Positions 27,027-36,448 of a stretch of DNA of 64,000 nt are shown in pieces (position 1 is the stretch's first letter; the number at the start of each line of letters is the position of its first letter). The notes under the pieces were generated by a model. It made no database searches and was not told the DNA's origin. It saw nothing but the letters and a program-made list of their open reading frames with translations. Source of the DNA: Anaerolineaceae bacterium (GTDB taxonomy: Bacteria > Chloroflexota > Anaerolineae > Aggregatilineales > Phototrophicaceae); the NCBI GenBank assembly GCA_002699585.1, contig PABP01000038.1, positions 1,039,709-1,103,708 of the forward strand, in the 5' to 3' direction. The translations under genes were made by a program, and so were the position numbers.

Positions 27027-29336
27027 ATGAACAAAAACAACATGCTCAATTGGCATCAAAACGTCAATCGAAAAGCCCGCATTTTGCTGATGCTGCTGGC
27101 CCTGCTGGTGGTGATCGGCAGCAATGCGCTGGCCCAGGGCACGCCGGAAGCGGTCTTTGAGCAATTCATGACTGCCTGGAACGCAGGCGATAAATCGGCT
27201 ATGTATGCACTGATCCATCCGCAGTCACAGGAGTTATACCCGCAGGCGGTGTTCGAGCAGCGCTACGAAGGTGCTGAAGTCGCTATGGGCTTTGAAAACA
27301 TCAGCACGACGATGACCGAATCGCATGTGCAGGGCATCAGCGCGGAAATCAATTACGACGCGACCATTACATCAAGCACCTATGGCGACATTGCTGACCT
27401 CGACCGCACCATGCGCTTGATGCAGGTCGATGGTGCATGGCGTATCGCCTGGTCCTCAATGGATATTCTGCGCGATTTGGCGTCGGAAGTCCTGCTGCGG
27501 ACATCCAACGACTTTTTGCCACGCGCCAATATCTACGATACCAACGGTCTACCCCTGGCCGAGGAAAATGCACGCATCATCCAGATGTTCGCCATTAAGG
27601 GCGAAATCCTCGATGAGCAAGCCTGTTACAGCACGCTAGCGGAAATGATGCTGCGCGGCTATGGCGAGATTGAGCAGATCTTCCTGCAATATGACAATGA
27701 AACCTACTTCGCAGTCGGCGAAACCGACCCGGAGACGTATGCCCGTTACGCCGAGGATCTCTCTAACTATTGCAATATCGCTGAGAACAATACCTTCGGC
27801 AGCGACCGCATCGCGGACTTCACCGAGCGCAACTATTACGGTCACGGAGCCGCTGCCCATGTGACGGGCTTCATTGGCTCGATCCCGCAGGAAGAACTGC
27901 CCACCTGGCAGGCTCGCGGCTATGGCTCCGGTGACCCGGTCGGGCGTATGGGTATTGAACGCACCCAGGAAAGTTACCTGGCGGGCCAGCCAGCCAGCCG
28001 CCTGCAAATGATCGCCCCCGGTGAAATTGTCATTCGGGAATTGGGCAGCACGACCAGTTCGCCACCGACGCCGGTCCAGCTCACCATCGACCGCAACTTG
28101 CAGTACGTGGTCACCAAAGCGATCAACGATGCCTATAACTATGCCGGGGAGCGCAACTGGGGCCAATCGACGATTTCCCAGGGAGCTGCCGCGGTTGTGC
28201 TCGATATTAATACAGGGGCCGTGCTGGCGATGTCCAGCTACCCGACCTTCGACCCGCGCATCTACAACCTGGAAAACACAGGTTATGGCCCGGTCGCCTT
28301 GAATTATTTGCTAGAACGCGCCTTCACCGATGCGCGTGAACCGCTCATCAATAAGGCCATCAGCCAGTATACGCCCGGTTCAGTCTACAAGATTTTTACA
28401 ACGGCTGCTGCTGCCCAGGAAGGCGTCTTCCCGTATGGGCCGGATGTCACTGAAGATCAACGCTTCCAATGTGATCTAACATGGAACGGCGCAACCTACG
28501 GCGATACGGCGGGCGACCGCGACGACTGGCGTGTAGTCGATGAGATGCCAGCGGCTGGCCCGGTGTATATGTGGCAAGCCCTGAGCACCTCTTGCAATCC
28601 CTTCTTCTGGGAGATGGGGGGCCTGCTGTATCAGCGTGGGCCTAACGTCAATCTGTCTTATGCGCAGCAGTTCGGGTTGGGGTCGCCCACAGGCATTGTC
28701 GGGCTGGAAAACGAAAATGCAGGGAACTTAGCCCCTCCGCGTGAGCCATCAGCAGCGATCAACAACGCGATTGGCCAGGGTGATGTGCAGGTGACGCCAT
28801 TGCAAATGGTCACTGCCGTGGCCGCTATCGCCAACAATGGCACCGTCTGGCAACCGTACATCATCCAGCAGATTGGCGGCTTGGATGGGACTGAGGTTGT
28901 TAGCACAACCGAGCCGACCGTGCTCAACGAGTTGCAGCTCGATCAAGCCGTGCTCGATGAAATCCGGCGCGGCATGTGCAACGTCCCGGTCGATGAAGAC
29001 CTGGGAACAAGTTACAGCACCTTTGGTCCCAATTCCGGCCCGCCGCCCACCTATACGTCCTGCGGCAAGACGGGTACGGCCCAGGCGGGTGCACCGGGCA
29101 CAGAAATTCCGCCGCATTCGTGGTATGTGAGTTATGCACCCGCCGATAACCCACAGATTGCGACGGTCGTGCTGGTCCGTTACTCGCGTGAAGGCTCTGA
29201 AGTGGCCGCACCGATCACGCGCCGCATTCTGGATTACTACTTCAACGCGCCGACCTGGTCGTATCCAGAGTGGTGGAATGAGAACGAGTACTTCCCGGTT
29301 CCAGTGCCGCGTGGTTCCGGCAGTATCGATGGATAG
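27027..29336 (+). CDS. Class B penicillin-binding protein (transpeptidase) with NTF2-like domain
   Basis: 769 aa. A signal/anchor at residues 18-36 ends NALA before Gln37. Residues 37-150 look NTF2/MecA-N-like (VFEQFMTAWNAGDKSAMY). The PBP dimerisation domain is in the middle. The transpeptidase has all three motifs: S452-V-Y-K455 in YTPGSVYKIF, S522-C-N524, and K681-T-G in CGKTGTAQ. It cross-links peptidoglycan outside the membrane. No transglycosylase domain. If the membrane segment is cleaved, the enzyme would be released, unusual for a class B PBP; it may stay as an anchor. Confidence 0.92.
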   Translation: MNKNNMLNWHQNVNRKARILLMLLALLVVIGSNALAQGTPEAVFEQFMTAWNAGDKSAMYALIHPQSQELYPQAVFEQRYEGAEVAMGFENISTTMTESHVQGISAEINYDATITSSTYGDIADLDRTMRLMQVDGAWRIAWSSMDILRDLASEVLLRTSNDFLPRANIYDTNGLPLAEENARIIQMFAIKGEILDEQACYSTLAEMMLRGYGEIEQIFLQYDNETYFAVGETDPETYARYAEDLSNYCNIAENNTFGSDRIADFTERNYYGHGAAAHVTGFIGSIPQEELPTWQARGYGSGDPVGRMGIERTQESYLAGQPASRLQMIAPGEIVIRELGSTTSSPPTPVQLTIDRNLQYVVTKAINDAYNYAGERNWGQSTISQGAAAVVLDINTGAVLAMSSYPTFDPRIYNLENTGYGPVALNYLLERAFTDAREPLINKAISQYTPGSVYKIFTTAAAAQEGVFPYGPDVTEDQRFQCDLTWNGATYGDTAGDRDDWRVVDEMPAAGPVYMWQALSTSCNPFFWEMGGLLYQRGPNVNLSYAQQFGLGSPTGIVGLENENAGNLAPPREPSAAINNAIGQGDVQVTPLQMVTAVAAIANNGTVWQPYIIQQIGGLDGTEVVSTTEPTVLNELQLDQAVLDEIRRGMCNVPVDEDLGTSYSTFGPNSGPPPTYTSCGKTGTAQAGAPGTEIPPHSWYVSYAPADNPQIATVVLVRYSREGSEVAAPITRRILDYYFNAPTWSYPEWWNENEYFPVPVPRGSGSIDG

Positions 29337-29357
29337 AACCAACGGATAATTTCCAAT

Positions 29358-29384
29358 GAGGGCACAGATCGTGCCCTCTTTTTG
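29358..29384 (+). terminator. Rho-independent terminator after PBP gene
   Basis: Perfect 8-bp stem GAGGGCAC/GTGCCCTC, loop AGATC, then TTTTTG. The core GGGCACAGATCGTGCCC recurs at 55669-55685. Confidence 0.9.
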
Positions 29385-29490
29385 TTTGTGTGGTAGCCAG
29401 ATCGTCAGGGAACCATCATGTAAAGGGCCGTGTCTTACTTTATGATAAGGACATCGGCCCTGTGCCATGCTAATTAACTGAGGTTCGCTT

Positions 29491-30351
29491 ATGCCCCGCT
29501 GGAATGTCACCCGCAGGTTTATGCTCGTCATCGCGCTGATTGCTGTTTTCAGCAGTCTATCCGCGCAGATTTTCGCCCAGGATAGTAACCGTTCCCCGGA
29601 TGATATCGTCCTGGAAGCGATTGCCAACGCCGGAACATTCCTCGACCTGAGCAACCGGGGGCTGAGTGACCTTCCACCACAGGTCGGCGGCCTGGACCGA
29701 CTGGAAGCCCTGCACCTTCAGCAGAACGACCTCACCCGATTGCCATCGGAAATCGGCCAGCTACAGGCCCTTGTGACCTTGTGGGCCTACGACAATGCCA
29801 TCACAGCCCTGCCGGATGAAATCGGGCAATTACAATACTTGAGAAATCTCAACCTGAGTGAGAACAATCTGACCTCGTTGCCCGATGCAATGGGTGAGCT
29901 GTTCAACCTGACGAACTTGCAGCTTGAAGGTAATCAACTGCAAACGCTGCCCACATCGATGGGCGAGCTACGCAACCTCGATACGCTCAACCTGGCACGA
30001 AACGACCTGACCTCACTACCGGATGAAATCGGCAACCTGCTCAATCTGCGCGTGCTGGACCTGCGTGACAACAATTTGGAACGTTTGCCGTGTTCAGTTA
30101 TGAACCTGCATCGGCTGGATTTGATCGACCTACGTGGGAACCCGATAACGTTCCCGCCGGCGGATGTCATCAGCAGCGGCGCGACGGACATCCGCGATTA
30201 TTTGATGCAGCACTGCGACGACCCCACTGGCCCCAATCTGACAATCATCCTGGTGGCAATGGTCTTCGCCCTGGTGGGTGGGCTGATGTTGTTCGGTGTG
30301 TATCGTCAGCAAACCACCGAAAAAGCCAAGCGGAAGGTCAAAAGCGAATGA
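29491..30351 (+). CDS. Exported, membrane-anchored leucine-rich repeat protein 1
   Basis: 286 aa. Signal peptide to about residue 29 (ends IFA before Gln30). LRRs with a 23-residue period from about 45 to 225 (LxxLxxLxLxxNxLxxLPxxIG type, e.g. LEALHLQQNDLTRLPSEIG). A C-terminal membrane helix (about 246-268) and a short basic tail. Likely an extracellular ligand- or surface-binding protein. Its stop overlaps the start of a second LRR gene (ATGA). Confidence 0.88.
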   Translation: MPRWNVTRRFMLVIALIAVFSSLSAQIFAQDSNRSPDDIVLEAIANAGTFLDLSNRGLSDLPPQVGGLDRLEALHLQQNDLTRLPSEIGQLQALVTLWAYDNAITALPDEIGQLQYLRNLNLSENNLTSLPDAMGELFNLTNLQLEGNQLQTLPTSMGELRNLDTLNLARNDLTSLPDEIGNLLNLRVLDLRDNNLERLPCSVMNLHRLDLIDLRGNPITFPPADVISSGATDIRDYLMQHCDDPTGPNLTIILVAMVFALVGGLMLFGVYRQQTTEKAKRKVKSE

Positions 30352-31163
30352 AGGGGTTAATCGCCTGTTTGGGCATCCTGCTTTTCGCAGGTAATGTCCT
30401 CGCCCAGGATAATCAGCCTGTGGTCATGCCGGATGCCGCGCGTTTTGAGCGTTTTAATGCAATTACGCTGTGGAATGAGGGCATCAACGCGCTGCCACCG
30501 GAGATCGCTGGACAGCCCAACATCTGGCACATGGACCTGAGCAGCAATACATTTACCGAGTTCCCGGTTGTTGTAACCACATTACCTAAACTGGTTAAGC
30601 TGACTTTTACCCATAATCTGCTGACGGAACTGCCACCTGCCTTTGGCGATATGCCTGCCATCGAAGAAATTGACCTGTCGAACAACCAAATTTCCGAACT
30701 GCCACCAGAAATCGCCACGCTAGACACGCTGCAAAAGCTGACGATGCAGCATAATGAGCTAACGACTCTGCCACCGGAAATTGGCGATCTGGATAGCCTG
30801 TATGTGCTCAACCTGGGCTGGAACCACATCACAGAGCTGCCGCCGGAAATCGGCAAGTTGGATAATCTGTGGGGCCTGTGGATTGCCGATAACGAGCTAA
30901 CCAGCCTGCCTATCGAGCTGGGGGGCCTGCCCAATCTGGTCTGGATCAACGTCGAGCGCAACCCGCTGGTATCGATGCCACCCTATGACGAGATGCGTGG
31001 CAATGATGCCATCCTGGCCTATTTACAAGAGCAGTACGCGCTGGCACAACGCACCCAACAATCGCTGGCCGTGGCGGCTATTGCACTTGCGACTGGTGCG
31101 CTGGCCCTGGCTGGTTTAATATGGCGACGTCGGCGACCGCGCCGCAAGAAAAAGCGCGCTTGA
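30348..31163 (+). CDS. Exported, membrane-anchored leucine-rich repeat protein 2
   Basis: 271 aa from ATG 30348, which overlaps the previous stop. Signal peptide 1-19 (ends NVLA before Gln20). LRRs with LPPEIG repeats at about 45-210, then a membrane helix and a very basic tail (WRRRRPRRKKKRA). The first LRR protein has the same layout, so this is a tandem duplication. The longer frame back to 30090 only reads the first gene out of frame. Confidence 0.88.
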   Translation: MKGLIACLGILLFAGNVLAQDNQPVVMPDAARFERFNAITLWNEGINALPPEIAGQPNIWHMDLSSNTFTEFPVVVTTLPKLVKLTFTHNLLTELPPAFGDMPAIEEIDLSNNQISELPPEIATLDTLQKLTMQHNELTTLPPEIGDLDSLYVLNLGWNHITELPPEIGKLDNLWGLWIADNELTSLPIELGGLPNLVWINVERNPLVSMPPYDEMRGNDAILAYLQEQYALAQRTQQSLAVAAIALATGALALAGLIWRRRRPRRKKKRA

Positions 31164-31216
31164 TTGCAGACATCTGTGCTTAAAAACATCGTAGAAGTGT
31201 CGTAAAGTCCATCACT

Positions 31217-31450
31217 ATGAGCAACAAACCTCGTCCCAAACCCCAACAATTGGGCATGGTTCCGCAAGCCCACGAACCGCGCCTTATCTGCCCCTACTGC
31301 GGTCATCACCGCTTTGACTGGGGCCAGTGGGTCGGCGGCCAATATCAGGATGACAAATCCGAGCAGACGCCACAGACAGCCCGCGCGCGTAAGTGCCAGT
31401 CCTGCGGGCATGTGGCGCTGTTTGTGCCACGCGATGACCGTTCTTCCTGA
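31217..31450 (+). CDS. Small zinc-ribbon protein
   Basis: 77 aa. Two Cys pairs, CPYCG (residues 25-29) and CQSCG (60-64), form a probable zinc ribbon; the loop between holds WGQWVGGQY. The ends are basic and hydrophilic. Family unknown to me; nucleic-acid or protein binding is possible. Confidence 0.65.
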   Translation: MSNKPRPKPQQLGMVPQAHEPRLICPYCGHHRFDWGQWVGGQYQDDKSEQTPQTARARKCQSCGHVALFVPRDDRSS

Positions 31451-31598
31451 AGTTGCCATTACAAAGCGCTTACCCGCATAACATCTTCACTGGAACTTAA
31501 CCACATTCGGATAAACTGGAGCGTGGTTGTGCCAGCGATGGACTGTCGCACTGGTTTTGCTGTCTGTTGCTTACCTGTTTGTTGAAGGAGAAAACGGG

Positions 31599-32000
31599 AT
31601 GGGCGATGCCCCCCATTTAGGGCGTTCTCAACGCTCTTTCGGCTCCATGTTGGCCGGATTGTTTGTGATTATATTGGGTATTGTCGCCTGCGGTGTTTCA
31701 CTGATTGTGGGCGTGGATGTCGCCTGCGTGGCCAGCGTCGATGAATGGGTACCTGTGTACCCTGGCGCTGTTGAAATCAGCGAATCGCACAATATGTTCC
31801 GGGCTAAGGGCATGGGCATTTCACAGGTTATCTACGAGACGGACGATACCAAAATCGACGTGACACGCTGGTACCTGGACTATCAGAGTAGTATTGAGCA
31901 TCGTCAGAACACGATTGCATCATCTGGATACCGCGTTATCGACAGCCCGGATGGTGAAGGTACACAGATCATCATCTATAGTGAATGCGCTTACAATTAG
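31599..32000 (+). CDS. Hypothetical single-pass membrane protein
   Basis: 133 aa from ATG 31599, with GAAGGAG eight bases upstream. One membrane helix near residues 18-40 (MLAGLFVIILGIVACGVSLI), then an outside domain of about 90 residues including WVPVYPGAVEISES and an amphipathic region with a DVTRWYLDYQSSIE stretch. It resembles lipoprotein-like stress domains by pattern only. The in-frame region to 31527 lacks a ribosome-binding site. Confidence 0.65.
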   Translation: MGDAPHLGRSQRSFGSMLAGLFVIILGIVACGVSLIVGVDVACVASVDEWVPVYPGAVEISESHNMFRAKGMGISQVIYETDDTKIDVTRWYLDYQSSIEHRQNTIASSGYRVIDSPDGEGTQIIIYSECAYN

Positions 32001-32189
32001 CGATAGACAGTCTGTCTAATAAAACTGGTTCTCAGGTACTAAAAAACAGTCTGTTTCTGATCTATTTCTTATGCTGGCGTAGGGTTGCGGTAGGGGTTGC
32101 GTCACACTTTTTTTACAATTACGTGCTACATTAACGGTGTCTGCTGAAGCTGCCCCCACACTTCACAGACACAGGCTTCCCCGATAGAA

Positions 32190-32224
32190 CCGACGCCCCC
32201 TCCTCCCTGGGGGCGTCCGGTTTT
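32190..32224 (+). terminator. GC-rich terminator hairpin
   Basis: GACGCCCCC/GGGGGCGTC with an 8-nt loop, then CCGGTTTTAAT. Confidence 0.7.
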
Positions 32225-32255
32225 AATGGACTGAACAGCAGGCAAACATAACACC

Positions 32256-32298
32256 AAAAAGAGGACGCTCCATGATGCGAGTTGGAGTGCCCTCTTTT
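32256..32298 (-). terminator. Terminator of the LysM/FecR gene
   Basis: On the minus strand, stem AGAGGGC-ACTCC...GGAGC-GTCCTCT with TTTTTGG following, 40 bp beyond the stop at 32338. Confidence 0.75.
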
Positions 32299-32337
32299 GT
32301 TATCTAGCGTCTCTTGTCGAGCGACTGCGTCATCGTT

Positions 32338-34284
32338 CTAACACGATGGGAAGAACTCTGTATAGCCGCCCGCAATGCTGGCCACAGCCGATATTTTGTA
32401 GGGTGTCGCGCCCGATGTGCTGACAACCGTGCCCGTGTCGCCCGTTCCGGTATTGGAACCCATGACCACGCCGCTGATGTCATAGATTTGCATGGTAATA
32501 GTATCGCTGGGATCGGCACCCGACCAATCGACGGACGCCTGGAACAGGCCAACGCCTGTGTCGAAGAAGCAGCTCGTCAGAGTGAAGGTCGGGCTATAGG
32601 CCGGGGCCTGTACGTTATCGTTGGGGTCCGCCAGCCGGGTAATCTTACCGGAGCGCGGCGTCACGCACAGGTAATCCTCACCTGCATAAGCGCGCACTTC
32701 CCAGTACAACTCCGACCCTGTCGGGATGCGGCCTGTATTCAGATAAATCTGGCTTTCCGGGCCGTTGGTCGGATACGTCGCTGCCAGCGCGCCGGTATAG
32801 TCATAGAAGACGGCTTCGTAGCGCGTCGCTCCCTGAACAGACGTCCATTCGTACATCGTGTCACCGACGGTCACTTCAGTCGTTGGATAGACCAACCGGA
32901 AGCCTGTGCAAGACACGGGTTCCTGACCGGGTTCTTCAGTAACGTCGGGTGGCAGTGCCGTCGCAACATCCACGCCGACGAAGCCGCTGCACGCATCCGG
33001 GATACGCAACTGTTGGCCCACCAGGATATTCTGTGGGTCGGCCAGGTCGTTGGCGTCGATGATCGCCTGCATACTGGCTTCATAGGCCAGCGCAATGCGG
33101 AACAGGTTATCACCGGGCTGGACGATATGGGTGACATCACCACATTGGAGCGTATTTTGTACCGCAGGCACGGTTGTTGGTGTTGCGGTTGCCGCTGCTT
33201 CAACTGTGGGCGTTGGTGTGGCTTCTATTAAATCGCGGCGAGTGATGTCGCGCTCCGGCCAGTTATTGGCACGGGCTACGTTGTTGAGGGCGAATTGCAC
33301 CTGCTGGCCGCGCTCATAGGCCTCGTCGCTGATGGGCTGCGGCGGCTGCCAGTTAGTGATGCCACGTTCTGGGCCAAACAGAGCGATGGCACTCTCATTG
33401 GCTTCGATCGTCTGACCCGTGGTGGTCTGGACGCTGCCGCGATGCACCGTCACCAGGGCGCTGGTTTCGTCCAGCATTTTGAAGGTCACCAGCGAACCCA
33501 CCCGAATATCCACGCCGTTAACCGTCAGATCGACGGTGATGTTTTCCGGGCTTTGTACGGCGATGACGGGTTCAGCTTCGTTACAGGCCGGTGCGCCCAA
33601 TCCTGTGCTGAAGTAGAAGGCTTGCATGGGCAGGCGCTGGCTGCTGCCGACGGTCGGCAAAGCATTGAGCGCGGCACTCTGCGTCAGGTCTTCTGTGCGG
33701 ACCCATAACACCTCATCATTGACGATAGCGCGCGCCCATAGTCCCTGGGGCGTCAGGCCATCAATAGGCAGCAGTTCATCAGCCGGGGCAACCAGCCGGA
33801 TATTTGCGGTTTCCGTTGGCGAGGTATACAGATTGGCATCAACGGCAACGGGCAGCGGAATCGCGTCAATTGTCCGCGCACTGTCTTCCGGCTGCACAGC
33901 GTTCTCGACGGTGGCATCGCCCAGCAAGAGGAAAATCACACCCTGTCCGGGCAGCGCATTGGGCACATTGGCCTGGACGTTCATGACGGCTGCACCGAAT
34001 TCGCCCGTTTCTTCATCCAGCGGGTAGGTTTGCACGGTCGCCAGGTCAAGCAAGCTGGCACGGTCGGTCGGCTCGCTAAACGTGCCTTCTGGCTGCGGGA
34101 CGAAAAACGTGCTATCGACGCGGTCAAAGCCGTAGCACGCCGCGTTGCGGTCCAGCCCACTACAGTTATCGCCTAACTCATTGAGCGTATCCAGCACAAT
34201 CGTCGGGCAATTGCGCTGGGCCAAAGCCGGTACGACCGCCACAAATAGCAGGAACAAACTCATCAACGGCAATCGCCTGAACAT
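32338..34284 (-). CDS. Exported FecR-like and LysM-domain protein
   Basis: 648 aa from ATG 34284. Signal peptide 1-22 (ends PALA before Gln23). About residues 230-320: a FecR-like beta region (VDIRVGSLVTFKMLDETSAL, VHRGSVQTTTGQ). Then a Thr/Pro-rich linker, a LysM domain (HIVQPGDNLFRIALAYEASM, NILVGQQLRIP) for binding peptidoglycan or chitin-like glycans, and a C-terminal ~190-residue beta-rich part with Fn3-like character. Probably a cell-wall-associated protein of unknown activity. Confidence 0.8.
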   Translation of the reverse strand: MFRRLPLMSLFLLFVAVVPALAQRNCPTIVLDTLNELGDNCSGLDRNAACYGFDRVDSTFFVPQPEGTFSEPTDRASLLDLATVQTYPLDEETGEFGAAVMNVQANVPNALPGQGVIFLLLGDATVENAVQPEDSARTIDAIPLPVAVDANLYTSPTETANIRLVAPADELLPIDGLTPQGLWARAIVNDEVLWVRTEDLTQSAALNALPTVGSSQRLPMQAFYFSTGLGAPACNEAEPVIAVQSPENITVDLTVNGVDIRVGSLVTFKMLDETSALVTVHRGSVQTTTGQTIEANESAIALFGPERGITNWQPPQPISDEAYERGQQVQFALNNVARANNWPERDITRRDLIEATPTPTVEAAATATPTTVPAVQNTLQCGDVTHIVQPGDNLFRIALAYEASMQAIIDANDLADPQNILVGQQLRIPDACSGFVGVDVATALPPDVTEEPGQEPVSCTGFRLVYPTTEVTVGDTMYEWTSVQGATRYEAVFYDYTGALAATYPTNGPESQIYLNTGRIPTGSELYWEVRAYAGEDYLCVTPRSGKITRLADPNDNVQAPAYSPTFTLTSCFFDTGVGLFQASVDWSGADPSDTITMQIYDISGVVMGSNTGTGDTGTVVSTSGATPYKISAVASIAGGYTEFFPSC

Positions 34285-34546
34285 AGGTTTCGCTTTCCAT
34301 GACCGTACTCGCCACGGCCACATACAGGTTGGCAAACAGAAGTTGGCAAAAGGTCAGTTTCGGTTACATTTCTGTTATATCACGATTCGGCCTATCCTGT
34401 CGTGAGGATTGGTTCGTTTTTGACACTTTTTTATGCCAAAAGCGCGTTTCTACTATTCGACTGGGGCGAACTAGGATATTTGTTCTATTGCCGCTATACT
34501 ATCTTATCGGCATTCTGTATCCGCAAATTTGAGAGAGGACTTCCCT

Positions 34547-35032
34547 ATGGCCACGAGCAAGCGAGCTGAAGACTATATCTATCGGTTGGCTGTGGACCAG
34601 CGCGTCATCCGGCGCCAACTGGATGGCCTGCAAGAGAGCGATCTGTTTTTGCAGCCACAACCGCGCGGCAACTGCGCCAACTGGGTACTGGGGCACATCG
34701 TCCAGAGCCGCCAGGATATTCTGCGGTCACTGGGCCTGGACGTGTTCTGGACCGAGGAAGAAGAAGCGATCTACAAGTTTGGCTCGGAACCCATCACCAG
34801 CCAGGACTGCCCCCATTTGCCATTGGAGCGCTTGCTCAATGACATGGTACGGTCAGAAGAAATGATCGTCACACGGCTGCAAAGCATCACCGATGACGAA
34901 CTGGATGTACTTGACGACGAAGAAACCTCACTGGGAAAGACCATCAACTTCCAGATATGGCACGAAGGTTATCATACTGGCCAGTTTGAGGTATTGCGGC
35001 AGCTCAGTGGGGTCAATGATAAGGTCATTTAG
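34547..35032 (+). CDS. DinB-like four-helix protein
   Basis: 161 aa from ATG 34547, with GAGAGAGGA seven bases upstream. Three putative metal His are seen: one in NWVLGHIVQSR and two in WHEGYHTGQFEVLR, a DinB/YfiT pattern. Known members are metal-dependent thiol transferases or unknown. No membrane part. Confidence 0.78.
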   Translation: MATSKRAEDYIYRLAVDQRVIRRQLDGLQESDLFLQPQPRGNCANWVLGHIVQSRQDILRSLGLDVFWTEEEEAIYKFGSEPITSQDCPHLPLERLLNDMVRSEEMIVTRLQSITDDELDVLDDEETSLGKTINFQIWHEGYHTGQFEVLRQLSGVNDKVI

Positions 35033-35195
35033 GCGCTATACACGGCCATAGCGTCAGGCATACGCCCAGTAAGCACACGGCACTACAACTTGCTAACCCG
35101 TGCCCATGATGTACAATCGCCTATCCCACAGGCACGGGTTATGATGACGCTGCCGGGGCTATCCGACATATGACAGAATTGGCCGGAAGAGCCAT

Positions 35196-36326
35196 ATGAA
35201 TCTGAACGACACTTTCCAGATTGACCAATACATCGATACCTTCGCCCTCGGTCATTACGCGCGCGTGCTGGCCGCGACGGATTTGCGCACCGGGCAGCAC
35301 GTTGCCTTCAAGGTCATGCGACCGGAGCATCTGGTCAACGATGGCGACCCACGCTGGGAGTTCAAGGCGTTTATCAATGAGGCGCAAATTCTGCGCATTC
35401 TAGAAGCCAGCCCGGTGCCCAACAGCCTGGTGGACTGTGGCTTCTTGTCAAGTATTGCGGAAGCGCCCGGTGAGGGCGAAATCGCCAGCTTCGGCCAGAA
35501 CGTCACCGCGTTCAGCACAGAGATGCACGAATACGCGCTGGATGGTTGGCGGCCTTACCTGGCGCTGGAACCGCTGCCGCGTATGGATAACATGTTTTAT
35601 GCCATGCGTTCGGTCAGTAACCACCAGTCTGGTCCAGTTCAGCGGCGGCTGCCCAGCGAAGAAGGCATCACGCTGGCGCTGCAATTCGCCAATTTGCTGA
35701 AGATGGCCCATCAAAACACGATTGTGTATCTGGACCACAAGCTAGAGCATCTCTACTGGGATGGCAGCAGCCTGCGCGTCATCGACTTCAACAGCTCACA
35801 GCGGTTGACGGGCGGCGCGGGTGATGCCCAGCAGTATGCCAAAGATGTTCATAATATGTGTGTGGGCGTGCTGTACCCGATCTTCACCGGGATGTCCCCG
35901 CAGAAGACGACCCTGCGCCCGCAGCCCGGTGGCCGCGAGGATGTCGAAGCGCGCTACATGGACATCACCGAACTGGACTTTATGATGGCACCGGAACTCA
36001 GCCGCTCGATTCAAGAGCTGCTCCAGGCCGGGGCCGCGCTGGAAATCCGCACAATTGGCGAATTCATCGAAGAGTTGGAGATGGTCGCCAGCGTGCATGG
36101 CCGCGACTTCCCGCATGCCGCAACCCGCCCGGAAAGCCGCAGCGCCCGCGACCGCATGAAACAAGGACTATCGCTACTGCGCGAAGGTGAAGACCACATC
36201 CGCGAAGCGCGTGACATCTTCCGCGATGCTCTGATTATCGACGGCATCAGCGAAGATTTAGAAGACGAGCTACGCCGACTGGTCAAGAGCGTCAACGAGT
36301 TACTCAATCACCGCGTGATTCCTTAG
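35196..36326 (+). CDS. Protein kinase-like protein with altered catalytic motifs
   Basis: 376 aa. Kinase fold signs: ALGHYARVLAATD in place of the Gly-rich loop, K39 in VAFKVM, E62 in the C-helix region, YLDHKLEHLYWDG (178-190) where HRDxKxxN is expected, and VIDFN (195-199) for DFG. D180 and K182 are kept; the HRD His and Arg and the metal-binding Asn are not; DFG is DFN. Residues 310-376 are a charged helical tail. It may be an atypical kinase or pseudokinase. ATG 35196 has GGAAGAG upstream. Confidence 0.75.
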   Translation: MNLNDTFQIDQYIDTFALGHYARVLAATDLRTGQHVAFKVMRPEHLVNDGDPRWEFKAFINEAQILRILEASPVPNSLVDCGFLSSIAEAPGEGEIASFGQNVTAFSTEMHEYALDGWRPYLALEPLPRMDNMFYAMRSVSNHQSGPVQRRLPSEEGITLALQFANLLKMAHQNTIVYLDHKLEHLYWDGSSLRVIDFNSSQRLTGGAGDAQQYAKDVHNMCVGVLYPIFTGMSPQKTTLRPQPGGREDVEARYMDITELDFMMAPELSRSIQELLQAGAALEIRTIGEFIEELEMVASVHGRDFPHAATRPESRSARDRMKQGLSLLREGEDHIREARDIFRDALIIDGISEDLEDELRRLVKSVNELLNHRVIP

Positions 36327-36337
36327 CCTAATTCCAT

Positions 36338-36358
36338 ACGCCCACTCGTGGGCGTTTC
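36338..36358 (+). terminator. Hairpin after kinase-like gene
   Basis: Perfect ACGCCCAC/GTGGGCGT stem with a 2-nt centre, followed by TTTCGG, 12 bp after the stop. Confidence 0.65.
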
Positions 36359-36448
36359 GGCGTAAATGCTTGCGCGGTTATGATGTATGACACTTCCGGC
36401 GACTGCCTGAACAGGCGTACGCTTAAAGAAAGTGGTATGGAGGTCGTC

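Larger units (their letters stand above)
32001..32337 (+). other. Intergenic region with AT-rich block and strong hairpin
   Basis: 337 bp without a protein gene. An AT-rich block at about 32100-32132 (TTTTTTTACAATTACGTG, then TACATT) is followed about 60 bp later by a 9-bp GC stem with TTTTAAT at 32190-32224. That arrangement could be a small RNA, but promoter spacing is not convincing. Confidence 0.3.

Noticed and set aside
30090..30347. N-terminal extension of the second LRR gene
   Set aside because: This part only reads the first LRR gene in another frame; the signal peptide begins at 30348.
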